Shown: positions 12,761 to 19,624 of the stretch, in pieces
How the letters are laid out: each line of letters starts with the position of its first letter
Position numbering within the stretch: position 1 is the first letter of the stretch
Assembly (NCBI GenBank): GCA_023389295.1
Contig: JAEWEO010000261.1
Coordinates: 1 to 24,179, forward strand
Direction of reading: 5' to 3'
Source of the DNA: Bacillota bacterium
GTDB taxonomy: Bacteria; Bacillota; Clostridia; Lachnospirales; Lachnospiraceae
DNA length: 24,179 nucleotides
Position numbers and translations under genes: made by a program
Notes under the pieces: model-generated
Database searches by the model: none
Told to the model about the DNA's origin: nothing
The model's input: only the letters and a program-made list of their open reading frames with translations

Positions 12761-12841
12761 AAAATTGAATCATAATTTATGTAATTTTAGCAAATGCTAT
12801 CAAGGCATTGCAAAACATCAGATATTTATCAGGAGGCCCTT

Positions 12842-13552
12842 ATGCAAATATTTAAAATCATAATATCATCCTTTGTATCTTTGGCATCTTTATTCCTATT
12901 TACAAAACTAATGGGAAACAGGGAGATGTCACAGCTTAGTATGTTCGACTACATTAGTAGTATAGCACTTGGCTCCATTGCCGGAGAAATGGCTGTAATG
13001 TCAACGGACAGTATCATTGAACCTTTGGTCTCTATGATTATTTTCACTTCCACTACAATCATAATCTCCTATTCCACTTGTAAATCTATCGTACTAAGGC
13101 GATTTTTTGAGGGTCAGGCGATTTTGCTATTCCAGAACGGACAAATTTATGAAAAGAATCTATTAAAGGCGAAATTGGATGTTGATGAGTTGTTATCGGC
13201 TTGCCGTATTAGCGGATATTATGATTTAGAAGAAATTCATACGGTATACTTAGAGACAAACGGTAAAATTAGTGTATTACCCTCATCCACAACTCGCCCT
13301 ACCATTCCGAAAGACTTTGGTCTTGATCCGGTTCAGAATACTCCCCTACCAAACGTTATCATCGACGGTAAAATACTAAACGATAATCTTAAAATTACCG
13401 GCAAAAATAAAACGTGGGTTGATAAGCAATTAAAAGAGAAAGGAATTACGGATATCAACGAAATTATTCTTGCAACCTTTGACCAAAATAAGGATACACT
13501 AAACATTTACACTAAATTCCATAAGAAAATGCTAAGAGATATTTTTGAATAA
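12842..13552 (+). CDS. DUF421 domain-containing (YetF-like) membrane protein
   Basis: A 236-residue protein with three N-terminal membrane helices (about 4-22, 36-50 and 57-77) and a soluble C-terminal domain. The family signature FTKLMGNREMSQLSMFDYIS matches YetF/YdfR-type proteins of Bacillus. The soluble part has GQAILLFQNGQIYEKNLLKA, the ELLSACRISGYYDLEEIHTVYLE stretch and NGKISVLPSS, as in the DUF421 C-terminal domain. Some Bacillus members (YetF, YrbG, YkjA) are linked to sporulation or germination, but the role here is unproven. The start is ATG at 12842, set by AGGAGG at 12831-12836, not the in-frame ATG 48 bases earlier. An M23 peptidase gene follows after about 90 bases. Confidence 0.92.
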   Translation: MQIFKIIISSFVSLASLFLFTKLMGNREMSQLSMFDYISSIALGSIAGEMAVMSTDSIIEPLVSMIIFTSTTIIISYSTCKSIVLRRFFEGQAILLFQNGQIYEKNLLKAKLDVDELLSACRISGYYDLEEIHTVYLETNGKISVLPSSTTRPTIPKDFGLDPVQNTPLPNVIIDGKILNDNLKITGKNKTWVDKQLKEKGITDINEIILATFDQNKDTLNIYTKFHKKMLRDIFE

Positions 13553-13642
13553 TAAACTAAAAACCTTAGTTGTCAAAGGTTATAGATAACCACTTGAAAT
13601 CATAAAATATTACAAGTTATGATTTCGGGGAAGTTAATCATT

Positions 13643-14749
13643 ATGCTCAAGGGAATAAAAACCAGACATATTATATTATTCGAACTAGTTATTATCTCTA
13701 TTTTTGCCTCCGTTCAAGTCAAGCAAAGCTATGAAAACGAAGCAGCTACCTATGCTACTTTATATGACGTAGAAAAGGATTTTATCAAATGGGTCAGTTT
13801 CGATGTCACCTGTGAAGCCATGGATGCTACTTATGAACTTGATGTTCAATCTCAGTCGGAAGAAGTAAAACTTAATTGGATTGAACTCTTAGCTTATCTT
13901 GGCTGTCGATATGGAGGCGATTTTTCTAAATTTAAACAAAAAAACTTAAATGAAGTAATTGAAAAATTAAAAAGCAAGGAAGAGACTATAGACTCTCTTA
14001 CCAAAGATTTAAAGTATTATAAATATTATTATGAAGCATATTCTGCTGTACTTGGCGGAATGGTTGGAAAATTTAAAATTGAGGTGGCCGATGAGACTGC
14101 TCCCGGAGGAAAACGTTGGGAGGAGAAATATGGTTTAAAGGCATTTCTACCCTTAGCTAAGTTTTATCCTTATAGTGATTTTGATGATTTTGGTGTCTCA
14201 AGAAGTTATGGTTTTAAACGCAAGCATTTAGGTCATGATATGATGGGTCAAATTGGTACTCCTGTTATAGCCGTTGAATCTGGTTATGTAGAAGCCCTTG
14301 GTTGGAATCAATACGGAGGCTGGAGAATTGGCATTCGAAGCTTTGATGGGAAACGTTATTATTACTATGCTCATTTACGTAAGAATTTTCCATTTAATAA
14401 AAATCTTGAGATTGGTAGTATTGTTCAAGGTGGGGATGTTATTGGTTATCTTGGGAGAACCGGTTACAGTCGTTCGGAAAATTCCAATAATATAAATACT
14501 CCTCATCTTCATTTCGGTTTGCAGCTTATTTTCGATGAGACACAAAAAGAAAGCAATAACGAAATATGGATTAATTGCTATGAGCTGGTTCAATTCCTAT
14601 ATCGTAACCGTTCTGAAACTGTGAAAGATTCCGAGACAAAAGAATATTCCCGTATTTATCAATTTGTCGACCCTGTTGCTGAACACTATATCAACCATAA
14701 GCTGTATGACTATGATGATGAGGAGTTTAATATTCATATCTATGAATAA
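13643..14749 (+). CDS. M23 family metallopeptidase, membrane-anchored
   Basis: A 368-residue protein with an N-terminal membrane anchor or uncleaved signal (about 9-27, HIILFELVIISIFASVQV), a charged middle with a likely coiled coil (about 95-125, KQKNLNEVIEKLKSKEE) and a peptidase M23 (LytM-like) domain. Zinc and catalytic residues: HLGHD (His195, Asp199), YYAHL (His244) and HLHFGL (His288, His290). Such enzymes cut peptide cross-links in peptidoglycan or act as scaffolds; the intact metal site suggests activity. The start is probably 13643, with GGGGAAG upstream; the ATG at 13619 has no ribosome site. It resembles sporulation-associated M23 proteins in clostridia, but no direct sign such as a SpoIIQ extension is visible. 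The gene is convergent with the germination operon with only 20 bases between. Confidence 0.9.
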   Translation: MLKGIKTRHIILFELVIISIFASVQVKQSYENEAATYATLYDVEKDFIKWVSFDVTCEAMDATYELDVQSQSEEVKLNWIELLAYLGCRYGGDFSKFKQKNLNEVIEKLKSKEETIDSLTKDLKYYKYYYEAYSAVLGGMVGKFKIEVADETAPGGKRWEEKYGLKAFLPLAKFYPYSDFDDFGVSRSYGFKRKHLGHDMMGQIGTPVIAVESGYVEALGWNQYGGWRIGIRSFDGKRYYYYAHLRKNFPFNKNLEIGSIVQGGDVIGYLGRTGYSRSENSNNINTPHLHFGLQLIFDETQKESNNEIWINCYELVQFLYRNRSETVKDSETKEYSRIYQFVDPVAEHYINHKLYDYDDEEFNIHIYE

Positions 14750-14769
14750 CTAGCTTTATTATTTCGTAT

Positions 14770-15870
14770 TCAATATTGTCTTCTTATCTTCTTTTTGTTC
14801 ACCCAACAGAGAATGGCTAATAAAAGAGGAAACAAGTATTGGAATATCAAGTTAAGGTTAACAATAACGGTTTCATACAAGTAATTAAATTCAAATTGTG
14901 TACTGCTTAAATAATACGTGAGGTAGAATATAACCACTGTAAGCGGTGTATACAAATAATTGCATTCCTCCAATTCAAACAACCAGGTAAAACACCTTAG
15001 AATTAAAATCGAAAAAATACAGATGGAGATAAAATCAGAAAGGATGCACATTAGTGTTACAATAACCTCAAACCGCTCAAATATATTGAAGAACGAAATA
15101 CTCTTAACTGTTATATAAAAGGGAAAGGGTAAATCCTTCGTCAGGCTTGTACCAGAGATTCCAAAGGTAAATAAAGTGATGATAAACGCAAGTATAGTAA
15201 AGGTTAAGAGACCAAACCATAGCTTTCTAAGATGCCTCTTCTCTAATGCGATACCAAATTTATCTGCAAAAAATAATGCAAGTACTATATTTCCTCCAAC
15301 TGCAATTACATATTTTGACGATATTATGGTGCTTTTTAGGTGGATGGTAGACACCGGTAACAGATAATCGCTTCGTATTCTTGAAATAGCACAAATGAAC
15401 ATGATCGCCAATATAATCAAGAAGGTGCTTAAGGTTAACTCCGAAAAACGAAAAATAGTTTTAATACCTCGTATTAGAGCATAGTAGACCAAAATTATCA
15501 TAACGACCATGAAGAAATCAGCTTTTGTTTTAGGCATTAAGGTAAACTGTAACGTCAGACTATAAGCGCTAACTTTTGCAGTTAATGCTATAATTAAATA
15601 AAAAAGGTAAATAAGAATAATTACTTTGGCTAAAAATTTTCCTAAAAGCTGCACCATAATCTCATAGAAATTTAATCCGGGAAAATTTTTTATCAACAGA
15701 ATGACTATGGCAGTAAGCGGTACCGTCGCCACCACCGACCATAAGGGACTCCAATATCCGCTTCTGCCGGCACCCGTAGCTAGTTCCTGCGGTATCTGAC
15801 GCAGAATGGTTGCTACAGAAATAAACACATACATAAAGGTAATTTGTCTTAATGTTACTTCTTTGCTCAA
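14770..15870 (-). CDS. gerKB: GerB-type germinant receptor subunit (spore permease)
   Basis: The B subunit of a spore germinant receptor in the spore inner membrane, and a member of the amino acid permease-like GerAB/ArcD/ProY group; it forms the ligand-binding part. It has 366 residues and about ten membrane helices. The N-terminus (EVTLRQITFMYVFISVATILRQIPQEL) is typical of Spore_permease, and the end is KKKIRRQY. The start is TTG at 15870: AGGTGAG at 15882-15876 fits it, and no ATG is available nearby. The ribosome site overlaps the stop of the small upstream gene, so translation is likely coupled. It is the last gene of the operon. I use the K-type symbol loosely; the germinant cannot be deduced. 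Confidence 0.93.
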   Translation of the reverse strand: MSKEVTLRQITFMYVFISVATILRQIPQELATGAGRSGYWSPLWSVVATVPLTAIVILLIKNFPGLNFYEIMVQLLGKFLAKVIILIYLFYLIIALTAKVSAYSLTLQFTLMPKTKADFFMVVMIILVYYALIRGIKTIFRFSELTLSTFLIILAIMFICAISRIRSDYLLPVSTIHLKSTIISSKYVIAVGGNIVLALFFADKFGIALEKRHLRKLWFGLLTFTILAFIITLFTFGISGTSLTKDLPFPFYITVKSISFFNIFERFEVIVTLMCILSDFISICIFSILILRCFTWLFELEECNYLYTPLTVVIFYLTYYLSSTQFEFNYLYETVIVNLNLIFQYLFPLLLAILCWVNKKKIRRQY

Positions 15871-15879
15871 CAGCTCACC

Positions 15880-16068
15880 TCATTTCATATACTTTTCCAT
15901 CATGGATGAAATACTTGGAATATAAGGATTAATCAAATAAACAATTCCGAGTGCAATTCCAATCACCGATAGGAAAAGATATATTATTAAATTTCTTTTG
16001 CAACTTAGCAGCTTTTCTTTTTGCCTTATTAAAGTATAGATGATCATAAATGAAAAAATGTAAATCAT
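15880..16068 (-). CDS. Small two-helix protein, D-type germinant-receptor subunit
   Basis: A 62-residue protein: MIYIFSFMIIYTLIRQKEK, a short basic loop, then a second helix LIIYLFLSVIGIALGIVYLINP and the tail YIPSISSMMEKYMK. It fits the small D-proteins described for germinant-receptor operons in Bacillus species: 55-75 residues, two membrane segments, encoded next to A, B and C genes and modulating germination. The match is by size, topology and position rather than motif. The start is ATG at 16068, preceded by GGAGGAG; an ATG at 16080 overlaps that site. The gene lies 40 bases after the C-subunit gene and 9 bases before the B-subunit gene. A minus-strand frame reaching back to 16167 overlaps the C gene and is not used. 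Confidence 0.75.
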   Translation of the reverse strand: MIYIFSFMIIYTLIRQKEKLLSCKRNLIIYLFLSVIGIALGIVYLINPYIPSISSMMEKYMK

Positions 16069-16108
16069 TTTCTCCTCCATTCCACCGCTTTTACGGTGTA
16101 AGATTAAC

Positions 16109-17248
16109 TCATTCCTCATTACCCAGAGTAAAGCTTTTTGAAATTCTGGATTCGAGCTTATATTCATATTTAATATTCGATATCAGATCCGGCCAATTTT
16201 CCTTTACCGTCTTCCATTCTTTCACATTTTGATTTTCAACCACCCTTGCTAAATTCAAAATATCAAGCCCTGTGGAAATCGAATAATTTACTGCCTTTTC
16301 AATAATTTGACGAATGTATTCATTCTGCTCGTCTGTTAGTTTCAATAAGGTATCCGTCTTAAAAATGTCCTCCTTGGAAGCCACCTCTTTTATCATGGTC
16401 TCAAAATTGACTTTAACTGTAACTGTAATCTGTTTTTCCTCCAGATGTGCCTTAAGCTTTGTCTTGGTAAAGGATACAGAAAGACCCACATTATCATTCA
16501 GATAAATGGGATAGCTTCGCATGATATTACGAATAAAATTAACTCCGTCTGAAGTCTCACGATTCAGATAATCATGTAGCTTAAGATCATCAAATACAGC
16601 ATATCCATCGATTACGTATCCGGTTTCATCCGCTATCAGATACGGAATTAAAACACAGGAATAGGTCTGTCTCATATCATTTAAGGTGTTAACCATGGAA
16701 TTGTCATTACGGGTAAGAAGCTCCTTCTGTTTCTGTTCAATTGCTCCCATATCCTCATAAATTTTCTGTTTGTTTTCCATACCACCTTGAATAAAATCAG
16801 CGGCAGAACTCTCCTTAATGACATAAATAAGCGCTTCCATTTTAATCGTCTCATCCCTAGATAAGAAATCGATGCTCTTATCCAAAACGCGTGGTGCAGC
16901 ACCTTCTCCGATTAAAAAGGAACCGGTCTGAGCAAGAGTAATCTCTTTTTTATTTTTTAATTTCAAATCTTCCAGAGCTGCATAAGCTGATTTACCCGTG
17001 CCTTCTGCAAGTTCTTCATTACCAGATCCACCGCCTTCTCCCGGATCCGCTCCTCCTCCGGAATTATATAATCCGGTCAAGGTATACTCTCCATCAGCAT
17101 AGTCAATTCCTAGTACAAGAATCATATTGATCTCATCGATCTCTTTTCTACTCATATCATGAGTACAACCGCTAAAGAAGAGAGGAAATAATAGAAGTAA
17201 AAGGAAAAATCCAATCTTTTTCATAGAGGTTAATAATATAGTTTTCAT
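16109..17248 (-). CDS. gerKC: Ger(x)C family germinant receptor lipoprotein
   Basis: The C subunit of the germinant receptor, a lipoprotein on the outer face of the spore inner membrane. It has 379 residues. The signal peptide (KKIGFFLLLLLFPLFF) ends in the lipobox FSGC with Cys28. The mature part starts with SRKEIDEINMILVLGIDY, typical of Ger(x)C proteins, followed by a Gly-rich insert (NSGGGADPGEGGGSGNEE, about 62-79) that is unusual and probably a flexible loop. The three-domain pattern and C-terminal region with TVTVKVNFETMIKEV and RQIIEKAVNY match the family. The start at 17248 has AGGAG upstream with a long spacing of about 12 bases. It is the second gene, 18 bases after the A-subunit gene. 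Confidence 0.93.
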   Translation of the reverse strand: MKTILLTSMKKIGFFLLLLLFPLFFSGCTHDMSRKEIDEINMILVLGIDYADGEYTLTGLYNSGGGADPGEGGGSGNEELAEGTGKSAYAALEDLKLKNKKEITLAQTGSFLIGEGAAPRVLDKSIDFLSRDETIKMEALIYVIKESSAADFIQGGMENKQKIYEDMGAIEQKQKELLTRNDNSMVNTLNDMRQTYSCVLIPYLIADETGYVIDGYAVFDDLKLHDYLNRETSDGVNFIRNIMRSYPIYLNDNVGLSVSFTKTKLKAHLEEKQITVTVKVNFETMIKEVASKEDIFKTDTLLKLTDEQNEYIRQIIEKAVNYSISTGLDILNLARVVENQNVKEWKTVKENWPDLISNIKYEYKLESRISKSFTLGNEE

Positions 17249-17266
17249 CTATAGATCATTCTCCTA

Positions 17267-18721
17267 TTATCTTTGCTTTGTTCTATTTTTAGGTGAAATT
17301 TTATTCGGACGTTTTCTGAAGAAACTAATCGGAAAACGGAAAATTGTATCCTTGTAACTGCTCTCATCCACATCCACAAAGGGTGACATATAAGCAACTC
17401 CGTAATTATCCAGGCTGCATAGATGAGTAAAAAGTAAGATTAGACCTGCTATTAGCCCAAAAAAGCCTGCAAATGCAGCCAAAATTGCAAAAATAAAGCG
17501 TATGACACGTATCCCACTACTTAAATCCTGATTTGGCATAACAAATCCTGCTATACCTGCTAAGGAAACCACAACTACAACAAGTGGCGATACAATATTG
17601 GCAGAAACAGCGGATTGACCCACTACAATTCCACCTAAGATGGACATAGCCGTACCTACTGCTTTGGGTAGACGAAGTCCTGCTTCGATTAAAATCTCAA
17701 AGACAATTAAAAGTCCGATGACCTCTGATGCTGAGGAGAAGGGTACATTTTCCTTGGCGGCTTGAGTTGATAAAGCCAATTCCACCGGTAACATCTGATT
17801 CTGGTAGGTGGTTGCTGCAATATAAAAGCAGGGTAAAAATATAGTCAAGATCATGGCAATATAGCGCAGCAATCGTAAAGTAGATCCTACAATGAAATGA
17901 TTTGCATAATCCTCCGGTGACTGCATTAGCATCGGAAGCTGGCATGGAAGCATATAGACAAATGGAATACCATCCACCACCAGCGCAATTCTGCCATCCG
18001 ATAAATTAGCTGAGATACGATCCGGACGGTGTGAATACATGATCTGTGGAAATAAGCTCTTCTTATTTTCAATTAGAAATTCCTCGATAAATGCCGGAGT
18101 TGAAATATTATCTATATTGATATTTTTTATCTTTTCCTTTATTTGATTTACCAAATCCATATTAGCGATATTACTGATATAACAAAGTGAGATATCAGTC
18201 TTTGAAACTTTACCGGCCGTCAGAATTTCTATTACCAGATACTCAGAGCGGATTCTACGCCGAATTAATGCTGTGTTTATTCTCATTACCTCAATGAATG
18301 AGTCTTTCGCACCTTTGACTACCCCTTCCTCCTCCGGTTCGGATACGGAACGCTTTTCAAATTTTCTTATGTCATAGATGATAGCCTTTTGCTCATCATC
18401 AAACACCAAAGCAGCAAGACCGCTTAAAACCAGCCTTAAGAGAGTTTCATAATCTGTTTCCTCCTTGGTAAATATGTGGTAGGCACCACCAGTTATCAAA
18501 TAATCCATGACCTCTCGTTCTGTCTTGCAATTTTCCAAATATGGATCAAATTTTAATGATTTAAGAATCGCTTCATCGAATAATTCAGTATTAGTCAATC
18601 CATCCACACAGAATATATGAAAGGAAATATTATTCTGATTTAATTTAATTTCTCTAATTAGTACATCATTACTTTTTGAGAAAAGTTCTTTAAACACTTG
18701 AGAGTTAATTTTCTTTTTCAT
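17267..18721 (-). CDS. gerKA: GerA-type germinant receptor subunit
   Basis: The A subunit of the germinant receptor, a membrane protein of the spore inner membrane; it works with B and C. It has 484 residues, as usual. The N-terminal cytoplasmic part (about 1-280) has SEPEEEGVVKGAKDSFIEVM (about 127-146), and RIALVVDGIPFVYMLPC (244-260) leads into the membrane domain, whose helices lie at about 282-302, 332-350, 355-400 and 405-432. FEILIEAGLRLPKAVGTAMS (341-360) is a strong family signature. A basic cytoplasmic tail ends KISPKNRTKQR. The ATG at 18721 has AGGATGAGGA upstream. It is the first gene of the operon. A weak forespore-type promoter is proposed upstream. Confidence 0.95.
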   Translation of the reverse strand: MKKKINSQVFKELFSKSNDVLIREIKLNQNNISFHIFCVDGLTNTELFDEAILKSLKFDPYLENCKTEREVMDYLITGGAYHIFTKEETDYETLLRLVLSGLAALVFDDEQKAIIYDIRKFEKRSVSEPEEEGVVKGAKDSFIEVMRINTALIRRRIRSEYLVIEILTAGKVSKTDISLCYISNIANMDLVNQIKEKIKNINIDNISTPAFIEEFLIENKKSLFPQIMYSHRPDRISANLSDGRIALVVDGIPFVYMLPCQLPMLMQSPEDYANHFIVGSTLRLLRYIAMILTIFLPCFYIAATTYQNQMLPVELALSTQAAKENVPFSSASEVIGLLIVFEILIEAGLRLPKAVGTAMSILGGIVVGQSAVSANIVSPLVVVVVSLAGIAGFVMPNQDLSSGIRVIRFIFAILAAFAGFFGLIAGLILLFTHLCSLDNYGVAYMSPFVDVDESSYKDTIFRFPISFFRKRPNKISPKNRTKQR

Positions 18722-18830
18722 TCCTCATCCTACTTTCTATCTACCCGAAACTTTCATGAAATCTTTATTCCTGCAAAACAACTGTTTTCTTAGATTTTAG
18801 TTTAGCCGTGGATATATTTCATGCTTTTAC

Positions 18831-18861
18831 TATTCTCTCAGATAATTAGTTACTTTATTCA
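18831..18861 (-). promoter_or_regulatory. Weak candidate sigma-G promoter of the germinant-receptor operon
   Basis: On the minus strand TGAATA (18861-18856) matches the forespore -35 form, and GAGAATA (18837-18831) partly matches CATnnTA after 18 bases. The operon is expected to be expressed in the forespore; the match itself is poor. Confidence 0.3.
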
Positions 18862-18955
18862 TAAAAGTAATGATTTTCCTTTCAGAATCCGAATGCCTAA
18901 AGTTTACGAGTTTCGCAATTATCTATTCTGATGCAAATTTACATTTTTGTAACAT

Positions 18956-19035
18956 TAAAAAAGACTATCCGTATCTTTGTGACATACTCCTCTGTTCGCA
19001 ACAGCAATATGTTCTTCAAATTTACGCAATAGTCT
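18956..19035 (-). terminator. Complex hairpin with T6 tail, terminator or structured RNA
   Basis: On the minus strand AGACTAT (19035-19029) pairs with ATAGTCT (18968-18962), directly followed by six T. Further in, TACG/CGTA (19023-19026 and 18970-18973), TATG/CATA (19008-19011 and 18983-18986) and CTGTT/AACAG around a GCG triloop (18992-19004) can pair, giving a stacked structure of about 74 bases. The form is an intrinsic terminator for DUF6514 with more internal structure than needed. Confidence 0.5.
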
Positions 19036-19149
19036 GTTTTAAGTCATTTATTTGTAGCTTAAATTATACGTTCCTGATATCATCTTTTATGGGTCTTAAA
19101 CTGATATTCATTTTTGCAAATTATTTTAGTAAACAATGATCCTTGAAAA

Positions 19150-19410
19150 TTACTTAAAAAAATAATCCTGTGCCAGATCTTTCATATGGATTGGTGATAC
19201 TTTGCCTTTTACCATTCTTTTAAGAAAATATTCAGCTTCACCTTCATCTTCTGTAAGATTTTCTATGTAACAATATACTTTGCTTTTTTCCTCATTCTCT
19301 TTATAGCATTCCATACTGTAGAGAGCATTTTGAAAAAATAGAGTATAAACCACTTCCGTATCTTTATCCTTAATCGTTCTTATGTAAGTATTTTGCGATT
19401 GTTCTACCAT
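19150..19410 (-). CDS. DUF6514 family protein
   Basis: An 86-residue small cytoplasmic protein, MVEQSQNTYIRTIKDKDTE..., with a central YFLKRMVKGKVSPIHMKDLAQDYFFK end. The V-P-x-H-x-x-D-x-x-x-D-F/Y pattern at the C-terminus is what I recall of DUF6514, a family spread in clostridia and of unknown function. The start is ATG at 19410, with GGGGTGG upstream; the open frame continues to 19464 but lacks a ribosome site there. No membrane segment, signal or catalytic motif is visible. It is a single-gene unit with a structured 3' region. An AT-rich inverted repeat, CTATTAT/ATAATAG (19471-19490), lies about 70 bases upstream of the start. Confidence 0.7.
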   Translation of the reverse strand: MVEQSQNTYIRTIKDKDTEVVYTLFFQNALYSMECYKENEEKSKVYCYIENLTEDEGEAEYFLKRMVKGKVSPIHMKDLAQDYFFK

Positions 19411-19562
19411 ATTATATTTCCACCCCTGTTCATATAAAATTATTAGACCCAATTGTAATATCAATTGACACTATTATTATATCATAATAGACCATAATAA
19501 CGAGTAGATAATACTGGATTTAAACATTGTAAATACTTGCATATCTGGATACTATTAGCAAA

Positions 19563-19602
19563 AGCCACCGAAGAATTGTAATAATACAAATCTCCGATGG
19601 CT
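19563..19602 (-). terminator. Terminator downstream of PFOR
   Basis: AGCCACCGAAGA (19563-19574) pairs with TCTCCGATGGCT (19591-19602) with two mismatches, and an inner helix TTGTA/TACAA closes an ATAA loop. It lies 22 bases beyond the PFOR stop. The T tail on the minus strand is weak. Confidence 0.65.
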
Positions 19603-19624
19603 ATACCTTGTAGAATAACTTGGC

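Larger units (their letters stand above)
18722..19149. other. Intergenic region between the germinant-receptor operon and the DUF6514 gene
   Basis: About 428 bases. It holds the promoter region of the operon at the low-coordinate end and, from 18956 to 19035, a structured 3' region of the DUF6514 transcript. An open frame at 18870-19139 on the plus strand has no ribosome site, no family resemblance, and overlaps the structured element, so it is not called. Confidence 0.6.

Noticed and set aside
13594..13623. TTGAAA-18-TATGAT as promoter of the M23 gene
   Set aside because: Transcription would begin near 13630, inside the ribosome site of the preferred start, so it could not serve this gene well.
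16069..16167. Upstream extension of the small D-type protein
   Set aside because: It overlaps the end of the C-subunit gene; GGAGGAG is placed for the ATG at 16068.
18870..19139. 89-codon plus-strand frame
   Set aside because: No ribosome site, odd composition rich in Phe, Cys and Ile, and it overlaps a structured terminator on the other strand.
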